Source: Typhlomys cinereus (Eukaryota; Chordata; Mammalia; Rodentia; Platacanthomyidae). Taken from it: a stretch of 64,000 nucleotides of DNA. The stretch covers positions 461,750 through 525,749 of the forward strand of contig JALPQD010000820.1 of NCBI GenBank assembly GCA_023101885.1, given 5' to 3'. The notes beneath the pieces were generated by a model that searched no databases, was not told the DNA's origin, and was given only the letters and a program-made list of their open reading frames with translations. Both the position numbers and the translations under genes were made by a program. Below are positions 46,568 to 58,262 of the stretch, piece by piece; within the stretch, counting starts at the first letter, position 1; every line of letters begins with the position of its first letter.

Positions 46568-47200
46568 TGTTACAGGGTCACTCTGGGGTCTTTTGCATCC
46601 AGGTTCTTGTGTTCGGGAGTTGAAGATTAAAATCAGAACACACATAGAGGATTAAGGCAGAATTTATTAAAGAAGAGAAAGAATAGGACTCACGGACGTG
46701 AATCCATGAGGGGTAAGAGAGCCCCCGAGAACTCATGGAATCCATGAGGGGCAAGAAAAATGAAAGGAACTCACAGACACGCAGTCCATGAGGGTCAAGG
46801 GAGCCAAAGATGGCTGCCAGGTCAGGATTATTAATAAAAGCCAGTCAAAATGGCTTTTCCTCCTTGGTTAGCTCTAGTTTCTGCAAACCTGATTGGAACA
46901 TTTGGTTTTCTACATCTCATTGGTCTGTTCATGTTGGGACCCAATCCAGTTGACCTTGTACCCACCTCAAGGTAGGGCTTATCTACAATGGAGACCTAAT
47001 CTCCATATCCTTTCATAAACAGAGGGTTGGGGGAAGTTGGTAACCTTATCTCTGTGGAGGATTAAGATAGGTTTGTTCCTTCAGGGTAATCCCAGCTTTG
47101 GAAATGACCTTCCAAGACTTTCAGAGACTTTCCCAGTTTAAGACTGCCTAATGTGGACTTGGTCATATTCACTTCAAAGTAGTATCCTGGAGTCCCTTCA
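46568..47200 (-). mobile_element. solo ERV LTR (family X), compact form
   Basis: Plus strand: tgttacaggg at the left, ttcttgtgttcgggagttga shared with the next copy, tttatta (reverse of AATAAA/TAATAAA), three short ccatgagggg-type units, and an end in ccttca (minus-strand start TGAAGG). The family is not identified. The same order recurs at 47824-48781. Confidence 0.75.
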
Positions 47201-47204
47201 TTTA

Positions 47205-47290
47205 TTCAGCAAATACTAAATGTTAATTAAGCAAGCCCTTCTCCTTTTCCAGGTGCTGCAAAGAAGGAGAAAAACAGAATCATTCTCACC
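47205..47290 (-). mobile_element. L2-like 3' scrap
   Basis: tttattcagcaaatactaaa, then a gcaagcccttctccttttcc-like segment: an antisense L2 tail directly beside the LTR. Confidence 0.35.
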
Positions 47291-47311
47291 CCTTAGACAG
47301 CTAAGAGAGCT

Positions 47312-47562
47312 GGAAGAGGTTATCTGAGAGAAGGAAATACTTTCTAGCTTTCCAACCTGCCAAAACCAGCCAGGTCTCTCTTGATCTTATCCACTTACCT
47401 GGGGAATGGTCCTGCCAAGTACAAGCTGGGTCTTCTCACATCAATTAGATAATCTCCTACAAGTCAGAGGACTGACTGCCTTGACTAAGTAATTCTTCGT
47501 AGTTTTGTCTAAAGGCTTAGCTTTCAATTGTCAAGTTGACATTTACGAGTAACTGCCACATA
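47312..47562 (-). mobile_element. MaLR-like LTR fragment, antisense
   Basis: Ends with gctttcaattgtcaagttga and a gagtaactgccaca-type edge. It has the cttgactaagtaattcttcg block that matches 14190-14230 in the antisense copy at 13919. Confidence 0.55.
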
Positions 47563-47823
47563 ATCATTTAAAAGATACCCAGCAAACATTGTATATTTGC
47601 TTTGTCTGCAGAATATTGAGAGTACAGAGGACAGTCACTTGTCACAGCCTGTGTGAAAGACTTGGTCCTTTGACAGCCAGGAAGAAGGAATACTGAGCAA
47701 ATATAACACTCATTCAAATGTGCTATAGTTTATACCTTGAATGTCTCGTCTCGGAAAAGTCCGTGTGAAAGGCCCAGTCCTCAGGGTAGTGAGGGTGTGA
47801 GATGGTAGAACTTTGAGAGGTAG

Positions 47824-48781
47824 TGTTGCAGGAACAGTCTTTCCTCCACTTACCAAATATTACAGGGTTCCTATTCAGGAGCCAAATGTCGCGGCAACGA
47901 CTGCCCCAATGTTGCAGGGTTCTTGTGTTCTGGAGTCAAAGATTGAAAGCAGAACACGTGTAGAGGATTAAGGTAGAGTTTATTAGAAGAGAGAAAGGCT
48001 GGAACTCATGGACTCCAGACGTGGAGTGCCATGAGGGGCTAGGGCGCCAGAGAACTCATGAAATCCATGAGAGGCAGGCAGCTAGTGCTATGAGGGACAT
48101 GTGCCTGGGAGAACTCACGGACCCCAGGCATGGAATCCATGAGAGACTTGGAGCTAGAAACGGACTCATGGCACCCTGAGTGCCATGAGGGGCAGGCGCC
48201 ACAAAGGGCAAGCAACTCAGAGAACTCATAGACCCAGGCATGGAATCCATGAGAAGCCAACAGCTAGAAAAGACTTCAAGGCACTCCGAGTGCTGTGAGG
48301 GGCTAGCTAGGGCGCCCTGGAGAATTCGTGGACCCCAGGCATGGAATCCATGAGGAGCAAGAAATAAGAAACAGACTCATGGTACTAAAATGCCATGGGG
48401 GCAGGCACAAAGGATGGCTGCCAGGGTCAGGCATATTTGTACACCTAGGCTGAACCCAGGGAAACTGGCTCTTTCTCATTGGTTAGCTTCCACTGGGGCC
48501 CAACCCAGTTGCTCTGGGCCCAACTCCTGGGGCTAGAGATCAACTTGTCTGTTGGATGTGGAGAGCTCATCTCCATAATCCCTTCATAGGGAAACTAGCC
48601 GTTTTATCTCTGGGAGGATTGGAGTCAGTCAGCAGGGGTGTTCCTTCAGGGAGATCCCAGCAGGGTGGGGGGATGGCATTCCGGAATTCCAAGACCTTCA
48701 AAGACCTTAAAGACCTTAGAGACCCATCCCAGCATAGCTATTCTAATCCTGCCTAAATAGGGCCTCAGGAGAAATCCTTCA
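47824..48781 (-). mobile_element. solo ERV LTR (family X), expanded form
   Basis: Same family as 46568-47200: shared left block, tttatta polyadenylation complement at about 47978, shared right half (ttctcattggttagcttcca, ttccttcagggagatcccag) and an end in ccttca. It is 958 bp against 633. The extra length is an internal tandem array at 48003-48410 and a duplicated left-end phrase (47858-47886 and 47910-47940). Confidence 0.75.
48003..48410. repeat. internal LTR minisatellite, 100-110-bp units
   Basis: Units begin at the phrase aactcacggaccccaggcat or variants, near 48003, 48053, 48112, 48222 and 48323. Each carries a ggaatccatgag phrase and most a ctcatggcac...gccatgaggggc phrase. The compact relative has only short forms of these. 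Confidence 0.85.
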
Positions 48782-48822
48782 GTCATTCAGGGTGTGCCCT
48801 CAAAAGGGATTTGTGGAACCTC

Positions 48823-49082
48823 ACTTTTTTTCTTTCTTTCTTTCTCTTCTTTCTTTTCTTTCTTCTTTTTCTTTCTTCTTTCTTTATTTCTTCTTTCTTC
48901 TTTCTTTTCTTTCTTTCTTCTTTCTCTTTCTTCTTCTTTCTCTTTCTTCTTTCTTTCTTTCTTTCTTCTTTCTTCTTTTCTCTTCTTTCTCTTTTTTCTT
49001 CTTTCTTTTCTTTCTCTCCCCTCCCCTCCCTCTCCCTCTCTTTCTCCTCCCCCTCTCCCTCTCTCCTCCCTCTCTCTCTGCC
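48823..49082. repeat. 260-bp polypyrimidine tract
   Basis: Almost only C and T on the plus strand: irregular CTTT/TTCTTC units, then C-richer CTCCC units. It lies at the tail side of a minus-strand SINE and probably grew from its purine-rich tail. The very long Lys/Glu/Arg frame on the minus strand and Phe/Leu/Ser frames on the plus strand are artefacts of this tract. Confidence 0.97.
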
Positions 49083-49109
49083 CCCTTGTGTAAAGTATGT
49101 GTATGTTTA

Positions 49110-49366
49110 TACTAAAGTCACTTGAGTGTGTATGCCTGTGGAAACCCAACCGTGACTTTGGGAATATCCTGGATAGCACTATCTTCTTATTGCTTTGCTT
49201 TGGGTTTTCCCAACTCTGCTTTCCAGTGCTGGAAGTAAAGACCCCTCCTCCTCCCCCACCATTTCCACCCAGCATTTTTTTTAACATGGGATCTGAGGAT
49301 CTGAATTCAGGTCCCTTTGTTTGTGAAGCAACAGTTATATAAGCCCTGAGCCACCTCCCCAGCCAC
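49110..49366 (-). mobile_element. B2-superfamily SINE, type I, full length
   Basis: On the minus strand: head tggctggggaggtggctcag at the right edge, then gacctgaattcagatcctca, an aaatgctgggtgg middle and a type I end with tccacaggcatacacactca. The tail merges into the pyrimidine tract on its left. Confidence 0.85.
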
Positions 49367-49624
49367 CCTATCCCCTTTCTACATCTCTTGCGCTTCCTGC
49401 CCATGAGATCAGTGTTTGCTTGTTTGTTTTTCTTTCTCTCTCTTCTATGCACCTGCCAGGATATGCTGTCTATCCATGGGTCCAAAACAACAGGACCAAG
49501 GAATCTGGAACCTCCAGAACCATGAGTAAGAAACCTTCTCTCTTGTGTGTGTTACAGTAACAGAAAGCCAACCAGACTAGCATCCACATAATAGAAGAGT
49601 ATCTTCCACGTGGTACTAACTCTG

Positions 49625-49845
49625 GAGCCAGCATGGGTGGGGCCAGCACCAAACCCTGCTGTTACCAGCTGTGTGGGTCTGGGTGAGTTACTTCACCTGG
49701 CTCTGCTTCACTCCTCTGTAACCTGAAGTTGGTAACAGCACTTACATCCCAGGCTTGAGCTGAGAATATTTCCAGCAAGCTAATAGAAGTGACTTAGGAT
49801 AGCATTTGACGTGTGACAAGTGCTAAACAAATGTTAGCTATGATT
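49625..49845 (+). mobile_element. MIR element, nearly complete
   Basis: ttaccagctgtgtgggtctg, then ggtgagttacttcacctggc, then a gacaagtgctaaacaaatgt end: the full MIR order. Confidence 0.85.
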
Positions 49846-50139
49846 CAAGAGACATTTCTTTTTTATAAATGGACTTTTTTTTTGGTCTTTTGGTAAGAAG
49901 GTGAGTTTTACTCCTACTGATAAAATTACCCAAAGCTGCAGAATCCTGCAGCCCTCCTCCCCTCTGTAAGTAATTCTCTCTGTTACTAGCAGCTTGCATT
50001 AACAGAGTACATTGTCTGATGAACAGGCCAGTATTGACATAGTCATTCACTGCGTTCCTCAGTTTCCATGAAGGCTCTCTCCTCATGCTGTGTGTCCTGT
50101 GGTTTTGACAAATGCCATCTGCTTACCATTAGGAGATCA

Positions 50140-50275
50140 CATCGAAAGAAGTATTTCATTGTGCTATGCTCTGCCTTCTTACCTCCTCCCACCTGACCAC
50201 AAGCAACCACTGATCTTTTTCCTGTCCTTGTTTGGCACCTCCCAGACCATCACCGAGTAGGCATCATTTGACATG
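50140..50275 (-). mobile_element. old L1-like fragment, antisense
   Basis: cctcctcccacctgaccaca, then agcaaccactgatctttttc resembles the antisense 3'UTR of old mammalian L1. Weak. Confidence 0.35.
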
Positions 50276-50279
50276 TGGC

Positions 50280-52970
50280 CTTTCAGATCAGCTTCTTGCC
50301 TTTGGTAATCTGCATTTGATGTTTCTTCCATGTCTCTCCTTGACTAAGTGTCAACAAGGGGCAAGTGTTGGGTGAGGTACTCAGTGATGGGTGAGCAAAA
50401 GCCCTGGAGAAAGCTCTCGGAATCCTTGCCTTCAGGGAAGGCTCTACCCTACGGCTTCTCATCCCCACTTGTCCGCCGTTGTTGCTAGGAGCCCGGGAGA
50501 TCTTTCAGGCCTGACCTATGGCATCTTCAGCAGGAACAAGTTTGAGCAGCTCCATCTCGATTTCCTGCCTGACAGACGACAGTCTACGGAGCTGAGAGCT
50601 GGAAGGGTAGGATCACCAGTAATGTCAGGCCACTGTTTGCCTACTGCAGGCCACTGGACTGCAAGATCTGATAGGAGCAGTAACAATACTCCACCAAACA
50701 ACAATTAAAACACAGATTTCAACAAAAGGTCTGATGAATTTCATAGCTCAACATTTGTAGTGAGATCCCATTTATTTACTTATTCAATGATAACTTTTAA
50801 CAAAGATAACAAATATCAGGATTCTTCATTTATCTACATTTTCTGGACACCTGGATGCTGAGGAATTGTCAGGAAACATGCAAATAAAAATGACATGAGC
50901 GTGGTATCAAACAGGCATATGACCATCCAGCAGGACTTTCCAGATCACACAAGATGTTGGATCAGGGTTTTGAAGGAGAAGCAGAGATGGGGAAAGGAGA
51001 ACCCTAGAGGAGAACTGGGACTCCCCTCCCCCCCCACCAGGGGATCTTGCAGCCTTTGTTCTGGGCTGAGCGAGTAGCTTTGCCTGGCTCAGCAGGGGGC
51101 ATCCCTCAGTGTGGCAGGAGAGACTGGACACTCCAGCCCTGGAACCACAGCGTGCAGAGATACTGCGTATCCCAAGACTGACTTTGAATAACCAGCCTCA
51201 GGGCTCAGCTCCAAAGTACTTGTCCTAAGGCCCTGGCTTCAGGTTCCTAGAGAACTCAGTGACATCCCATTTCCACCCTGAAGTCCTTGGCTGCAGCTCT
51301 CCTCATTGTGCCCCTTAATGAACAAACTTCCTGTCATTCCTGAAGGTCAGACAATAGAATTCTTGTGAGAAGGCCTTCTCTGGAATGAGACCACGAAGGC
51401 AGCTTGCTGCGGCCTAGGGGATGGAGGGTGGGGTGGCTTTCCTTCCTGGAAATCCAGCCTGCCTATAAACTGCCTCCCCACCCTCCTGCCTTGCGCGCTG
51501 CTGCTGCCCCACTGCCAGCTTCCTTCCTCCGCTTACCCAGCAGCTTCTCCGCAGCCCTGGCAGCTGGCGTGGACCTTGATATTTTTCCACATTAAACCCC
51601 AAACCTCTTGAGTGATGCTTCCACTTTTTCAACCAGCCTCCCCAAGCAAGTCAGGTCAAGGAATGCTCCAGGCTGCAGACGTCTACTTGGACGTGGACAA
51701 GCCCAAGGCATCTGTCAAAGAGAAATCAGGAGCCTGATGGACACGGACTGCTCTTGGGAGAGCCAGGGCTTTTTGGCATCTGTCTCTCTCCTGATGGTTT
51801 CTCCATCTCTGTGGACCAGCACACACAGACACACAGGCGCACACACAACACACTTGTTCTTCTTATTACTGATGCTCATTCCATACATCCCCAGCGTCCA
51901 TCTTTCTTGATTGACCATGTTCCCAGTAATGCTTGAACCATCACACATTTCACTGTCACGTGACACAACGGTGCAGAATGCAAGGACCAAAGGTTTTGAA
52001 ATCAGGCAGACAGGAATCCAATTATAACTCTATCAACTGTGGTCTCGCCTTGTATAAACCTCTCACACCTTATTTTCTCACCTGGAAACCACAGATTAAA
52101 ATGAAAAGCGAAAGAGTCGTGTTGATATTAAAGCATATAGCCCATGTCAGTAACCTAGAAGACCGGTGGGCACATGGTGGGTCACCTTAAGGTATTTCCT
52201 TCCCTGTCCCACTTAGCAAATCAAATTCAATGCAAGCACAGCCCATCAAGATTACAGAAAGGAGAAACAGCAGAAAGAGTAAAGTTTCTGACATAAATCC
52301 TCTTGTGTTAGGTCCATTTTTATTGCAAAGAACAGGAACCTCGACTTCAATTACCATCAGTGGAAAGAAAGAGAATTTCCCCGTTTGGCCAAAAAAAGAA
52401 TCAGTACCCCCCCCCCAAAATCTATTTTCCATTTCTTCTTTTTATTAGTAGATTTCCCTGTCTCCACGTGACCCAGACCTGAGACTCATCTCTTCCATGC
52501 ATACTGTGTACGATACTGTGTACAAAGGACTTCCCAGCTTGTTCTTGAGTCTAGAACCAATTCTCTGGTCATCATTTGAAAAAAAAGAGAAAGAAAAGAA
52601 ACAGGAGAAAGGAAGAAGAACATAGAAGAAGGAGGAGGAAGGAGATTGGAAACTGAGATAGAGGAGATCGCTTTCCAGGTCTTCCTTTGCGCTTCCCTTT
52701 GAGAAACCGACCACATAAAATGCTTGCTTTGAACCCAGGAATGGAATCCACATGTTGCAGGTGGCAGGTCTCTGGCGTATTGTGTCAGAGAGAAGCGAAC
52801 ATTTCTTTTATTCAAGACCCTTCCTGAGGAAGGAGTCTGTGGCTTCTACCTTCCTAACTCAACTCACTTCAGGTGAGGTCCCCTCCAGCAGTTCCCAACA
52901 ATGTAGCAAGGATCAGACTTCTCTCATTGTCTCTGGCCTGCTTTCAGCCTTGTTTGTCTTCTAAGCCTCT
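50280..52970. other. unassigned intergenic stretch
   Basis: Contains a C-run (51017-51027), a small CpG-containing patch at 50430-50600, and many overlapping frames of 60-109 codons without recognisable domains. A purine-rich segment lies at 52577-52640. No gene supported. Confidence 0.4.
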
Positions 52971-52974
52971 TCCT

Positions 52975-54650
52975 GCTCCTCTTCACCGCCTGGCCCCATC
53001 ACTCTAATTACCCTAATCTTATTCCCAAAACGGTGTCAGGGAAAGTAACAAAACTGCAGTAGTTAACGGATCTCACCATGTCATGCTCCTGTGAGAGTGG
53101 CATTTTTTTTCTGTTGGCATTGAAAATGGCCACGAGGGAAATTGAAAGACAGTAAGATAACAAGAGAATTTCAATGGTCTAATTAAAATGGTAGTTCTTT
53201 TTAATTCTGTGAGTGGCTAGAGCCACTGAGTACAGCATGTGCTTGAGATTCCAGTAGAAACATGTAGAGTGTTTCCTTGCTGGCCTTTTTCGAGTTCTAT
53301 TATGAGACACTTAATTTCCCACACAGAGGCCCACCAGGACACACAATGATGTAAGCTAACACCCCAAAATGAAATTGCGTGCCTTTAGGAAGTAGAAATC
53401 AATACTGGGAAACTAAACAATAGCTACTATAGTCTCTGTCACCTACGGTTTTCATATGGAAGTTTGTCACTCCAGTCAGAAGGGCTGTCCTTTGCCCCAG
53501 ACGGAGCTGAGACAAGAGTGAGGTAAGCAAGGCGCCTAAGGAACAAAATTAAGGAGACCTCGGTTCCCATGTGCTGACCCTGTATTTACAGGGCCATGAC
53601 AGTTACTGAGTCCTTAAATTTTGCTTGCTTGTGACTGCATGGTTCTCCCTGGTCCTGGCCATCAACCAGAGGCTTGTGTATTATCCCTCCATCCTCCAGA
53701 ATATTCCACAAGCATCAGAAGTTTGGCATGAGTAAGACAGATCCAATCACCTCCCACTCTCTAACCTTATTCTCTGTGACACCACCATCTACTATCTATA
53801 GCTCTTTGGGCCAGGATCCTGGAAGCCAGCTTGACGTTGTGTTCCTACCTCTCTGTGTCCAACTCAGTCAAGGGCAAGCACATCTCCAAAACCCACCCAC
53901 TTCTCCAATACTGTCCATCTAGACACAAAGTCACCATCGTCTCCTCTTGGACATCAGCAACAACCCCTGAATGTCTGACTAGTTAAGGTCTTGCTTCCCT
54001 CCAATGCGTTCTCATCAATAGCAACAGGATGATCTTTCCTAACTTAAGTAAAAAGTTCACCTGCTTCAGACCTCGGTTCTTGCAACCAGGCTTTCTCCAC
54101 CACACGTCAACCGTAGTGATCCTCTCTCAGTTCCCTCGCGCGCCTCCAGACCTTCCCCACATGCTTCTTCTCATTCTGCCCCACAGCTCATTTAGTCTTC
54201 AGACAACAGTGTTGATTTCATTTCTTCAAACAGCCTTTCTGACACAAACTTGGGGAGTCTACCACCAAAGACTTCTCCCTTGAAATACTCATCAGACTTT
54301 AAAAAAAAAATGTTTGTTTAGTGTCTGTCTGTCCTCCCTCACAGGCCTCATTGGACTATTTGTCATAAATTTGATGAATGTTTTGGGGGAAGGATCCACA
54401 CTATATATCCCAAACAAAGTCCCTTCATGTTCATTATGTGTCTGTTATCTACCAAACATCCAGAAAATGCAGGATTTTGCTAAGCTCTGAGGTTACAGGG
54501 ACTATGGGGGCGTGGTTGCCACTCACAAGGCCTCAGAATCTCATATCCTAGTAAAATCCCAAGCTTCAATTAGCAACACCGGTTCCCTCACCTGTAACAG
54601 GAGCTCTCTATGGTGGTGGGCGTCTCTGGTATCTTCATCACACCTTGCTG
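52975..54650. other. old intergenic DNA, possible DNA-transposon and L2 remnants
   Basis: The segment near 53205-53260 (gtgagtggctagagccactg) recalls MER5-type elements. The pyrimidine-rich 53900-54290 recalls an old L2-like 3' region. Both are too diverged to assign firmly. Frames here are not recognised. Confidence 0.3.
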
Positions 54651-54652
54651 AC

Positions 54653-55016
54653 TGTAACAGTTACTCTTACCTGTTGCTGCAAGAGAAACACCCAAAGTCA
54701 AACAACTTAAGAAAGAAAGGAAGATTTATTCAGTTTACAGTTCCAGAAGGGAGAAACCGTCTTTCATGGCGGAGGTGACATAGCTGAAGCTGGACACAGG
54801 CTGAGTCATTGCAAACATCCTGGAAGCTCTCTTCTTCCAAGTCTTCCATTCTATGGGTCCTTTTATCTGGTCTGCTATTGGGAGGTTCCAATCAGATCTA
54901 GGGCTGGTCTTTGTATGGTAAATGTATTGATCTGGATAATCTCTTTAGGTAGTCAGACTGCTGATCTTAGTTAATGCCAAGTGTGGTCAAGTTGACACCC
55001 AGGATTAACTATCACA
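54653..55016 (-). mobile_element. MaLR-like LTR, antisense
   Basis: Opens TGTAACAGTTACTC, has ctgttgctgcaagagaaaca and aagatttattcagtttacag, and closes ggtcaagttgacacccagga, ending at CACA. The order matches the other antisense MaLR copies. Confidence 0.7.
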
Positions 55017-55399
55017 TGGATCCTCCCAGGCAAGCTCAGAGTCATTGTGTGCTGTCACCTTCCCACTCCAATTAGCTCCATCTTTTAGCCTCCTGCACAA
55101 AGACTTTGCTGAAGTGTTGCCAGAATATGCTTGACAACATTCCATCACAGATGGGGCCCGAGGCTCACGCGGCCTCACCCCTCCCCAAGGAGCTATTGGC
55201 AGATAATAGTTGCAGGATATTTACTTTCTTCAGTTGTGTAGCCATTGGTAAGTTCTCCTTGTCCTGTAAATAAGTTTCCCACTTATGATCAGGTGGGCAA
55301 CTGCGTTAAACTCAGTGAATTACAAACAAATGAAAAATACATGAAAGTAAGAAGGAGACTGTCGTTATTAAGGAGGACTACCATATTTGTGGTGAAAAA

Positions 55400-55605
55400 A
55401 ACTGATAAATATATTTATTTATTTGCTTCAGAGAGAGAAAGAGAGGGACTGTGCATGTCTTGGCCCATGGGAAGAAGTCAGAGGACAACTTTCAGAAGTC
55501 CATTCTCTCCTTCCACCACATGGGCTTCCGGATCAAATTCCGATCATTGGGTTTCTGAACAGGTGCCTTACACGCTGAGTTATCTCATCAGGTCCGATAC
55601 TGGTA
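55400..55605 (-). mobile_element. B2-superfamily SINE, type II
   Basis: Head complement gagttatctcatcaggtccg at the right; ctccttccaccacatgggct and gaggacaactttcagaagtc shared with 27866 and 61830; A/T-rich tail with tttatttatttgc at the left. Confidence 0.8.
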
Positions 55606-55609
55606 AGCA

Positions 55610-57490
55610 TAATCCAGAAAGGTACATGTAATAATGGAAGTGTAAGAGATCAGAGGTGCAGAATAAGAAGGGGTGAAGGAGTCCTACCTTAGGATGCTTC
55701 AAGGAGGCTCTGCAGAGAAAATAACTCTGTGAAACTAACCTTACTTGCAGGTCCACAAGTCAGGAGAGAATACTCCCACAAGGAATGCAGCAAGAAGAGA
55801 CAGGCTTGGGAGCGTGGCAGAGCATGACATGCCTTAAGAAGCATATATAATTCTGTCTTTCAGGCGAAGAAGGAGTTGGGTAGATGGTGGAAGAGTCTTG
55901 GGTGCCCCACAAAGAAGGGAGTCACCTGGAGGCTGTCTCACAGACAGCCACACGGGGGTCTTGTGTCCCTTTTCTTTTGAGCGTGTGCATTCCCTGCCCA
56001 TGTTTATTTACTCTATGCTTGGCCTTGTAGAATCAAGGTCTAATGCATGACCCGTCCCCCTTGCTCCCCGAGGAGAGGAGGGAAGCAGGGGACATCCCTG
56101 TCAAGTGCCAGATGTTTGGCAGGGGCCTAAGGCTGCTGAGGTGAAACAAGAAACTCCACTGGGACCAGAAGCCTGGAGATGTGCCTTTGCCGAATGAAAA
56201 GCAAGTGGGTTTGGGAAAGGGGTGAGAGACAAGGAGAGGATGGTGGGGGGGGGGCCTGTATTGCTCTCTAGAAGTTACCTCCCATCCTGAGCCTGATTCC
56301 TTCAACTTTCTTGTCCAGGGTCTTTCTAGCACAGAGGCTTAAGAATTCTCAGGGCACATGCATCTCACTTTGAAGGTAGAAAGGGGAGCTGTCTCCCCCA
56401 CACCCAAGCTTCCCTCCATGGGAAGGAGAGGCAAAATAAATAAATAAGAGGGAAGGGGTCGATGAAGGAAGGGAATGATGAGAGAAAGGAAAGGAGGGAG
56501 AGGAAGGAAGGACAGAGCTATCAGAGTTTTGCTTCTCCTGGCTTTAGACAGTGACTCAGTCCACCGGATGCACATAATCACAGATTAGTTGCAGGAGAAT
56601 CAATTAGGCTGCTGCTTAGAAAGGCTTGGGCAGCTAGCTGTCACTTTCATCTGCTTTCCTTGGTTTGGATCAGGAGCTCATCATTCACAAATGCTTGCTG
56701 GAGTTTTCCAGTTCCACCTCCCACCCCGTGTCCTCCAGAGACATGGAATGAACCGGTCTGCATTTTCCAAACTATATTGTTGCATATCGTTCATCCATTG
56801 AGCAAAAACACTTAACGTCCTCTGTCTCTGGGACTCTGCTGAGCGAGTGAGAAGCCATGGTCCCACTCTCATTAGACACGCAGGCTAGCATTACCTACAT
56901 TAACTTCACAGGCATGAACTAGAAAATCGTAGGAAGAAATGGAAACTTGGCGGTTGTTACCTGTCACACAGGGAAAGGCATTGTTCAGGAAAGGAAGCAG
57001 GCAGTAGCAGGAAATATATAATAAAGAGTTTTGGAGGTTGGGGAAGGCTTCTTGGAGTAAGCAGTGCCTTTATGTCTTTCCTTCGAGGAGGAAATCCTAT
57101 TCCGCTTTCATGAGCATCTCAGACAGTACCTGTGAAGTCATCTGCGTTTTTCCCAAGCGAGACTGTCCTTCCTTCCTCTAAGCCCCCCAGATGTTCTGCT
57201 CTGGGGGCCCACGTAGCTCTAGCTCTAGGGAAACTGTGCTATTATCTTCAATGTGTTCTGGTCTGTCTTCTCATAAACTAGCAGCTCTGGATGTTTCAAT
57301 GTCTGTTTCTCATTTCTATGGCTCTGTGGCTGTGCTAAATGCAAAAGAGATGTTCAGGAAACTTGACTGAATAGAAATGTAAAACTAGCCCAAATTCAAG
57401 ATTTTTTTTTTTTAAAGTGTGAGCTGCACAAGATCTTGACACTGCCCTGTGAAGATTCAGGGACTATTTCGGAAGAGAGAGTGGAAAGAC
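55610..57490. other. unassigned intergenic stretch
   Basis: Frames at 56033-56332 and 56339-56581 (minus) and several smaller ones show nothing recognisable. A G-run lies at 56244-56253 and purine-rich DNA at 56420-56520. Confidence 0.4.
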
Positions 57491-57496
57491 TGTAAA

Positions 57497-57775
57497 GGGG
57501 CTGGAGAGATAGCTCAGGGGTTAAGCTCCTGCCTTGCAAGAAAAAGGACTGAGTTTGGATGCCCAGATCTCACATAAAAAGGTGAGGCAGAAATGTAATG
57601 GTCTGTATCTCCAACCCTGGAAGGCAGAAATCCCAGAGGAACCAATAAGGAGGTAGAATAATCCAGGATGGTTTCTAATATCATCCTTGGGCCTCCACAG
57701 ACACACACATAGCCCTTTTCTGCACACACCCACATATATATTCATACCCACATCTACACATGCAAAGAAGATGAA
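57497..57775 (+). mobile_element. B2-superfamily SINE, type I, full length
   Basis: Head ggggctggagagatagctca, body with tatctccaaccctggaaggc, aataaggaggtagaataatc and tccttgggcctccacagaca, then a CA-rich tail. Confidence 0.9.
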
Positions 57776-58139
57776 GAGGATGAAGGAGGAGGAGGAAGAG
57801 GGAGAATGTGAAACATCAGAAAACAGAAGGGTTCCCAAATTCTATTTTCTGGGCAAGGCACAGCCATTGAAATTGAAACTTCCAACAGCTGGCGATGCTT
57901 ACATTGGATCTACCCAGATACGGGTCTGTTAACAGCCAGGCACGGATAAGCAAGGAGTTCAGGGGGTGCAATGCCTCGCTGCTAAGCTATCAGGGAGAGT
58001 AAGTCGATGCTTGCAATGTGTACCCACTGGTGACCCCACTAGGCTCCACTGGAGAATTCCAACCTGACGTTCACACAGAAGACTCTGATTAAACTAAAGG
58101 GATCACAAAACAAATTCAAAAGTCATGAGTCTGGAAAAG

Positions 58140-58262
58140 GGACTGGTGAAGGAAGGAGTTCATAGGGCTGGGAAGGAGAGAGGAAGGGAGGGGGAGTAAT
58201 CGGAATGCATTATATTACAGGCATGACATTGTCAGTGAACAGATACGCTATTTAAAAAGCGT
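58140..58262 (+). mobile_element. L1 3' end fragment
   Basis: A purine tract (58145-58197) is followed by cggaatgcattatattacag and gacattgtcagtgaacag, as in other L1 tails here. A B1 follows immediately. Confidence 0.5.

Larger units (their letters stand above)
47726..49580 (+). mobile_element. LTR-like repeat split by two later insertions
   Basis: The host pieces are 47726-47823 (ggcccagtcctcagggtagt, then ggtagaactttgagaggtag), 48782-48825 (gtcattcagggtgtgccctc) and 49367-49580 (catgggtccaaaacaacagg, then gtgttacagtaacagaaagc). They follow the order of the family at 42885. Between them lie an ERV LTR and a SINE with a long pyrimidine tract. Confidence 0.55.

Noticed and set aside
47865..47886. 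Possible retroviral tRNA-Lys primer-binding site (complement) beside the LTR
   Set aside because: The phrase is better explained as a tandem copy of the LTR's own left-end phrase (47910-47940), so it is not evidence for an internal proviral region.
48787..49485. 232-codon minus-strand ORF, the longest in the window
   Set aside because: Most of it translates a pure pyrimidine tract and a SINE, giving Lys/Glu/Arg low-complexity sequence. It is not a gene.
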